DNA of 64,000 nt, from the NCBI GenBank assembly GCA_905116865.2, contig CAJHNH020007013.1, positions 85,001-149,000 of the forward strand, in the 5' to 3' direction. The notes beneath the pieces were generated by a model. That model saw only the letters and a program-made list of their open reading frames with translations. It was not told the DNA's origin and did not search any database. Shown here in pieces: positions 53,901-62,900 of the stretch. This stretch comes from Candidula unifasciata. Lineage: Eukaryota > Mollusca > Gastropoda > Stylommatophora > Geomitridae. The number at the start of each line of letters is the position of its first letter. Position 1 is the first letter of the stretch. A program made the translations under genes and the position numbers.

Positions 53901-56900
53901 TACATCCTTGCATTGCAGACTATTGCAGATAGGCTTAAGGTGCTGGAGACTAAATCATACTTCACAGTAGCTGCAGACAAAGAACACCCTCTGTGTGAAA
54001 CTTTGGCTGCAGGTAAAGGTCAGAGGCTTAAAATGGGAAAGTCCTGGATGACACAAGCAGAAGACACAGAGAGTGGCCAGCGGGTGCTACGGAGGGGGAA
54101 GCCCAACAGTTGATTCACGACAATTCTCTCCCAGATGATCTGATTATCTATACAGATCGTTCGGTTTTGAGAGGGAAGAAAAGTGGCTTGGAGTTCGTAG
54201 CGAAAGCCAGTGAAAAATCTTTAATGCAGGACAGCCTAGAATATGATACCACAGCGTCTAGCATGAGAATGGAGGTGGAGGCGGTAACTGCAGCTTTCAG
54301 GTAGCTAGAGAACAAGATGTCATAATTGTAACAGACTCTGAAAGCATGCTGAGAAAGGTGAAGACAGGAATGCTTCGAGCAGAGTGGCAAGCTTCACTGG
54401 GAAGCATACTTTGTATCTTTTCTCCAGGCCATGCTGGCGGCGTGCTGGGGAATAAATAGGCAGACAGATTGGCTGGATCTGCACCACTGGGTGGTGAAGT
54501 GATACATTGCAAGGCAGATATGGTCAGGGCCATCTGGAAACAAGCAACAGAGTCAGAAGCGAAACAAGATTGTTATGGCCTGGAGAGAATTAGACATCTC
54601 GGTGTAACCAGGGGGTCTGGCTTGCTAACTAAACTTAGAGGAAATGCAAGACGGACATGTAACCAGATTACGACTGGTACCATTAGTACTGGAACTCTGC
54701 ACTGGCTGCTGAAGATGAGGACGGAGCACACATGGAAATGTCCCAAGTGCACTGATGTCAATTCTTGACTCAACTTAACTCAGATTGTGTCTTTCTATTA
54801 CCTGCCTTTCTTCCTATCTGCCCAAGCTCTTGCATTCTAATAGCCTTTATAATATCAGTAATGAGTGGTATAATTTACACCAACTATTAATTTCTTTCAC
54901 AGTAATGAAGAGCAGATTATAAACTTACCACCAAGAACTCCATAAGCCAGCATCATTATCTCAATATTTGGTGAGACCATGGCCAGGATAAAAGCAGATT
55001 ACAAACTTACCACCAAGAACTCCATCAGTCAGCATCATTATCTCAATGTTTGGTGAGAAAGTGGCCAGGATAATAGCAGATTACAAACTTACCACCAAGA
55101 ACTCCATAAGTCAGCATCATTATCTCAATATTTGGTGAGAAAGTGGCCAGGATAAAAGCCACTGTGGCAATACAGCTGCCAGCAATAACAACAGGACGGC
55201 AGCCATATTTATTGGTCATAGCACTCACAACAGGACCTGTAAAAGTAAAAACAGGTTCATATTTTCTGAATCAAACCTAATGAATGTCAATGTTACTAAA
55301 TCAAAACTAATTAATGTCAATGATACTAAATCAAACTTAATTAATGTCAATGTTACTAAATCAAAACTAATTAATGTCAATGTTACTAAATCAAACTTAA
55401 TTAATGTCAATGTTACTAAATCATAACTAATTAATGTAAATGTTACTAAATCAAACTTAATTAATGTAAATGCTACTAAATCAAACCAAATTATTGTTAC
55501 TAAATCAAACTTAATCGTAAGCATATGTGGTGTGGACATCGAGAGAACGGACACCATGAAATACCTGGGTATGACATTTGACAGATGCTTGTCATACAAA
55601 TGCCACGTAGACAACGTCATACTTAGAGCCAGAAAAGGTCTGACAGCACTCAAGGTGCTAGCAGCAGCTGATATTGAACAACGCCTACTTTTCCTTCTCT
55701 ATCAAGGGCTTGTGCTTAGCGTCATTGACTATGGTCTTGGCCTCATCACTGTCAGCAAAACCCAGCTAGAAAGACTGGACCGAGTACAAAATGAGGCCAT
55801 GAGACTCATACTCGGCTGCACAAAAGACACCTCCTGCAACGCCATGCGTTATGTCCTGGGTTTGCCGACGATGACTAGTAGATACAAAGTGGCACAAGTC
55901 AAGGCTTACATGAGGGTATCGGCAGACGCTAACCACCCATTGCACAAAGATATATACGACACAAAAGGAACGCGTCTCAAAAGAGGCTGCTCTTGGATGG
56001 CAAAGGCTGAGAATTTGATCCAGCAGGTATGTGACCTACGCGTTATCAGGCACGGAAAAGAATGGATGAATACACCAGTAGACATGCATGGCATCTCTAA
56101 GGTTGTCATCACACTAGGAAGGTACTGTCGGGATCAGATTCCTGCGGCCATAGACACAAAAGTAAGGGAACTGATAGATCAGCATTCAGACCCAGAAGAT
56201 ATCATCATCTACACAGATGGGTCCGTGAAGCGCGGATCAAGGTCAGCATGGGCATACACAGCGCAAAGAAGGGGGAAAACAATACATGAAGATAGCGGCG
56301 CTTACCAGACAACCACGTCAAGCATGACCATGGAAATAGCCGCTGCTTCTAGAGCTTTAGCATGGGTATCCGAGCAAACCGCCACACAAGCAGTAATTGT
56401 CTCAGACTCAATGAATATGCTTCAGAAAATAGCAACTGGCAGTATGCGCTCTGAATGGATAGAAAGCATTCGGAAATCGCACTTAACTTCCGTAACCTGG
56501 ATCTACACACCGGGTCATGCGGGCGTAAAGGGAAATGAGCGAGCGGACCAACTGGCAAGCACAGCACTAATGATTGCGGGAAAAAGCATGGACAGAGCAG
56601 ATATCGTTAACGCTGTACGTACTGGGCTAGTGGATAATATCGAATCCCTGACACTAACACGATTGCGTGACATGGGAGTTAAGCATGGTGAAGCACGTCT
56701 TTGCCGTCTGCGAGGCCGAGAAAGGAGACAATATAACCAGCTTCTCATGGGGACAATTAGTAGAAGTACTTTGGAGTGGCTGCTGCTTCGGAGGACTGCG
56801 CACGCATGGGTATGCCCAATGTGCAGTGACGTCGATTGTGATAACAAAACACAAAATAACATTTTGTAGGAAGTCGGCATTCCAAAACCCAAGTTCAAGG

Positions 56901-59900
56901 TGTCTCCTTCGTGCCAAAGAACTGCATGGCTGTTGGGTGAACAGTCGTTAACGAAGGCAGTCAGGTCGTTGTAGGGGCGACGCCTGCTGGTGGATGTAAT
57001 GTCCTAAGTCCCTTTCCCAGCTAATAGTGAGGGTACTGCTGGGGTGACCATTTGTTAACCCCTCACATAATGCTTCAAGTCACAGTGGACACTAGGCACG
57101 GCCACTTTTTTTTTGTTTTTTTTTTTTTTGTTAGCCGTGGCAGTTCTGCCAGGCGGTGGCCGTTGCATTTTTGCTCCATTTGTAGACTGGAAGGATATGG
57201 TTTCGTCACCCAGCTTCTGAGTTGAGTGCATGGTGTGACACTGTGAGCTACGAGTGTTTTTCGTTGGCACAGGAGCGGAGCAACAATGGGGTGACCCGTT
57301 TGCTATGATGCTGAAACTAGGATTACCAGATTACCAGATTACCAGAAATCAAACTTATTTAATGTAAATGTTACTAAATCAAACCTAATTAATGTCAGTG
57401 TTACTAAATCAAAACTAATTAATGTAAATGTTACTAAATCAAACTTAATTAATGTCAGTGTTACTAAATCAAACTTAATTAATGTCAATGTTACTAAATC
57501 AAACTTAATTAATGTCAGTGTCACTAAATCAAACCTAATTAATGTCAGTGTTACTAAATCAAACTTAATTAATGTCAGTGTTACTAAATCAAAACTAATT
57601 AATGTAAATGTTACTAAATCAAACCTAATTAATGTCAGTGTTACTAAATCAAAACTAATTAATGTAAATGTTACTAAATCAAACTTAATTAATGTCAATG
57701 TTACTAAATCAAACTTAATTATTGTAAATGTTACTAAATCAAACTTAATTAATGTAAATGTTACTAAATCAAACTTAATTAATGTCAATGTTACTAAATC
57801 AAACTTATTTAATGTAAATTTTACTAAATCAAACTTAATTAATGTAAATGTTACTAAATCAAATTTAATTAATGTCAATGTTACTAAATCAAACTTAATT
57901 AATGTCAATGTCACTAAATCAAACTTAAATAATGTAAATGTTACTAAATCAAAACTAATTAATGTAAATGTTACTAAATCAAACTCAATTAATGTAAATG
58001 TTACTAAATCAAACGTAATTAATGTAAATGTTACTAAATCAAACCTAATTAATGTAAATGTTACTAAATCAAACCTAATTAATGTCAGTGTTACTAAATC
58101 AAAACTAATTAATGTAAATGTTACTAAATCAAACTTAATTAATGTCAATGTTACTACATCAAACTTAATTAATGTTAATGTTACTAAATCAAACTTAATT
58201 AATGTAAATGTTACTAAATCAAACTTAATTAATGTAAATGTTACTAAATCAAAACTAATTAATGTAAATGTTACTAAATCAAACCTAATTAATGTCAGTG
58301 TTACTAAATCAAAACTAATTAATGTCAATGTTACTAAATCAAACTTAATTAATGTCAATGTTACTAAATCAAACTTAATTAATGTCAATGTTACTAAATC
58401 AAACTTAATTAATGTCAATGTTACTAAATCAAACTTATTTAATGTAAATGTTACTAAATCAAACTTAATTAATGTCAATGTTACTAAATCAAACTTAATT
58501 AATGTCAATGTTACTAAATCAAACTTAATTAATGTCAATGTTACTAAATCAAACTTAATTAATGTATATGTTACTAAATCAAAATTAATAAATGTAAATG
58601 TTACTAAATCAAACTTAATTAATGTAAATGTTACTAAATCAAACTTAATTAATGTCAATGTTACTAAATCAAACTTAATTAATGTCAATGTTACTAAATC
58701 AAACTTAATTAATGTAAATGTTACTAAATCAAACTTAATTAATGTAAATGTTACTAAATCAAACCTAATTAATGTCAGTGTTACTAAATAAACCTAATTA
58801 ATGTCAATATTTTCTTAATAAAACCTATTTCACGCCAATCTCTATAAATGAAATGAAATGATATTTAGTGTGAGAATCAGTAAAAATAAATTTTCACTGA
58901 AGTTATGTACCTATGAATATTGTTTCCTTTCACATCCCTTATATTAATTTTTTTAATTACATTTCACTGTTATCTCCCTTAAAACTGAGACAGTAAGATA
59001 GGGGCATTATAGGAGGATGTTGCATTATCAGTCAGATTTAGGGAGACTGAGTCACAACCCAAGTCACTGCTCCTTCATTCCAACGGGTGCTAAAGTGGCA
59101 GTAGCACTACATCTCAGAAGAACTGGTCAAGAATACCCCTACCACTCCACCTCGAGCTGTGACTCAAGGTCCAGGTCCCACATACTGTAAAAATGTATTT
59201 GTTGCAGAAAATCAGAAGAGTCACCAGACAAGCACTGCAGTGGGACATGGATAGATTTAGGAAACAAGGGTGTTCAACAGAAACTTAGAGATGGAAGGCT
59301 TATGTTGTGCTCGCTTGGTTTAGGAAACAAAGGTGTCCAAGAGAAACTTAAAGATGGGAGGCTTATGTTGTGCTCGCTAGGTTTAGGAAACAAGGGTGTG
59401 CAAGAGAAACTTAAAGATGGGAGGCTTATGTTGTGCTCGCTAGGTTTAGGAAACAAGGGTGTTCAAGAGAAACTTGGAGTTTCTACTACATATACAGCAG
59501 CCGTGGAGACCAGCTGTGAAGACCAGCCGTGGAGACCAGCTGTGGAGACCAGCCATGGAGACTAGCTATGGAGACCAGCTGTGGAGACTAGCTGTGGAGA
59601 CCAGCCGTGGAGACCAGCTGTGGTGACCAGCTGTGGAGACCAGCTGTGGAGACCAGCTGTGGAGACTAAGATAAGAATGAAACTTTCTTTCACTCTCCTG
59701 GGTGAAGTCAGCTAATTAAATCTAGTAATATTATACAACCAAATAGGCAACGATTTAAAAAAAATATATATATCTTCAGAAAACAGATGAGTAAACACAT
59801 ACATATAACTTACAAGCAAAAAGGTAAGTAATGGAATAAAGATAAACATATCATGGAACAGAAAGAATAAAAACAAAGGGGTAAAGACATAAAAACATAC

Positions 59901-62900
59901 CAGCAAACAGGTATGTACCACAAAGGAGTGACCCAACCAGTGACACCTTACTCTTGGGCTCCTGCAGATGGAAGCAAAGCAACAACCAAATGAAACTTGG
60001 TATAGAAGGTTATTTACTGATTCAGCTTTTAGCATGTCAATAGCATTGTTTTTTTTTTTAAAGTCCTAAAAAATGCATGATGTGTGAATCATTCTATCTG
60101 CAGAATTATGTTCCTGGCTTTATATATTCTCTTACCTTTTTTATTTGGTCAGAACACACTTAAAAATATGGACTATATTACTGTCTTAAAAGTAACGCAA
60201 TGTTGAATTTTGATCACAGATAATTTTTTTTACTGGCACTACCTACGAGGTGGACACAAAAAGAGCATTATGGACACTCTCAAAATTGCTCTCAATTCTT
60301 TGGCATCAACACAGTAATATGGGAAGCTGTGCACAGAAGCACACTGGATGGCGTACATACTTCAAGCATGGAGCATCAGCCTGCCAGGCAGCTGAGATTG
60401 CACAGGCATAGAAATGGGGGCAGACTGGAAAGAACCTATCGCTAATCCCACACTTAACAGCAGCTTTCACCTGTTGTCCGCACTGCTCAAGAACTTTCCA
60501 GGATTATTTTGGACTAATCAGTCATTTTCGTACTCACAATCACTGATCATTGCTACTTGGATTAAAAGTGGTCATCATCATCACTTGTGATGGACAAACA
60601 ACACACAACAACCTGCAGTGAAACTTTCTTCTGGTACTGAAAGAGATCTGCTCAGTTAAAAGTATAACGATACAAAATGGGCAGTCCTATTCCTCACCAG
60701 ATTTCCTTCCCTGAAATGAATGTTTCTCATGACCTGGTGAAACTAGACTTGTACTGGATGGGCTTACAAATAAACTGCCAGTACTAAGAACTGAACCCCA
60801 GACTTTGTGTTGGTAAGTGAGCAAACATAGCAGTACCTTGATGCATGTGCGGACTTATAACGTTGATAAATTAATCGAACGTTGATAAATTAATCGACTA
60901 ATATTTATATGATAAACAGTTGTTAACACTTAGGTGGGGATAAATGAAATTATTAGCATGTGTGTGGAATAATGAGAACACTAAATGCTCTGTTGTAAAT
61001 CAGCTTATTGAAGTCTGCATTGATGCTTCTTCTTCTTCTAACTCCTCCTTCTCCTTCTTCTTTTTCTCCTCCTCCTCCTTTTTTTTTTCTTCTTCTTCTT
61101 TCTCCTTCTTTTTTTCTACTTCTTCTTCTTCTGCCTCTAGTTTTCCACTTCCTCTTTTACTGCATTGGTTGTTGAGAGATAAACAAGGTTCTGTTTCTTG
61201 CCTCTGGCCACCTCAGCCAGTCACATCTTGCTGCTATAAAGTTTCTCTGATGTTATTTTCCATTGTTTTCATGGTCTACCTGATGCACTACATCCCTCTA
61301 CTCTTTTGGCATAGGGTTTGTTTGTTATTTCCTCACATGACATTCTCTTGAAGTGTGCAGACCTTTTATTTGCTGCCTTCATATATTATTAACATGATTA
61401 GTTCTATACTAAAAAAAAAGAGGAAAAAAAGGAGTGGGATGGTGGTGGGTGCTTGAGTGCACCAGGTCGTGCTTGCAGTCTTTTCTGCTTCCATCAAATG
61501 TTTTTATGACTGACCATTTGTTCTTATCTAACTATAATGAACTGCATTATTCTCTGTGGAAACATTCCTGCTGATATTCTTGGTGGTTGACTGAACAATC
61601 TAATTAGCTACAAATGTTTGATGTCAGTGCTTCCGGCATAGCAAGTTATCAGTCAAGCCAATGTTGTGAAAAAATGTATGAAAGTAAACATAATTTATGT
61701 GACAATATTTCATTTAATTTATGAAAATGTGTATATCTTTTTTTCTTTTTTTATGAGAAATTTCACAAACCTTGAAAGCATCAACAAACTCGGAGAGGAA
61801 GACTCCAAAGCTGTATCCAATACCATCCACTATCAAGTTACACATCATGGAAGCAAAGACGATCACCCAGCCCCATCCTCCATCTGGAGGTGTGGGGATG
61901 TATTCTTCCAAGCTTCCAAGTGACACCTGTGGCACAGATGACAATACAGAACACCTCTAACAGATATTCATTTTTGTTTGTTTTGTTTTGTTTTGATTGT
62001 CCTCCCTGTTACCAGGTAGCCTGAAAGTTAGACATTGAGTTACTCAAAAAGAAACTTTTTAGAGGCAAATCCAACAAGAGCACATTGCGGATGACTTGTT
62101 CAAACATATAAAACAGTAATACTAAGCCATCTTATTGGTTACAAAGTTACAATTTAATCTTCTTCTTCTTCTTCAGCATTCCGAGCCCTTGAGGATCATT
62201 GCTGCAGATATCACCTGCCTCCATTCATGTCTCTGGTTGGCCTTCTTTCTCCAGTTGGTGACACCAGAATGCTATGGGCCAAGAGGAAGATAAATACAGC
62301 CTTGAGGAGATTTCCCTCACTAACAGCATTACGACCAGAAGACTGCGATATTTTAGCCTTGTTAAACATCAAGGTAGTCTGGAGGGCTCATTATCTGGAA
62401 AACAAGGCAGAAGGAGACCTCCGTAAAGGTAGATACAAGACAATGAAGATGCAATGGTTATAAAAGCACATAGGGCTGGAGAATTAGCTAAATAATGAGA
62501 GACTTTCAGGAGAGCAACACTCTGTAAAGGTCCTGCTGACTGATGATAGTTATAAAGTCACCTGCTATCCAATATGTGTGACATCCTAACATAAATGTAA
62601 ATATTTACTACTGTCAATGGAAAAAGGAGATAATGAAAAAGCTCATTTATTTTGGATATTTCAACAACTCTGCATCATTGACATGGAAATGTAATCAAAC
62701 TAAGGAATAAAATCTGCTTGGAGTTACACAAGAGTTTAAGAAATTCCATTTCAGACATTACTGACTGGCTCCATAGACTGACAGGACAAGCATAATCCAA
62801 TCTTGAATGCTGTTTACATAAAACATGATGCAATCATTAAAACTTGAAAAACTGTTTATCTAAAACATGACAGAATCATCAAAATTTGACAAACAAACCT

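Noticed and set aside
56515..56917. Minus-strand frames over the LINE
   Set aside because: They are shadows of the plus-strand RNase H frame.
57339..58688. 449-codon minus-strand frame (repeats of [10 protein letters not shown])
   Set aside because: It is an artefact of the 30-bp AT-rich array in MCT-A intron 3. It has no exon-like boundaries or family similarity.
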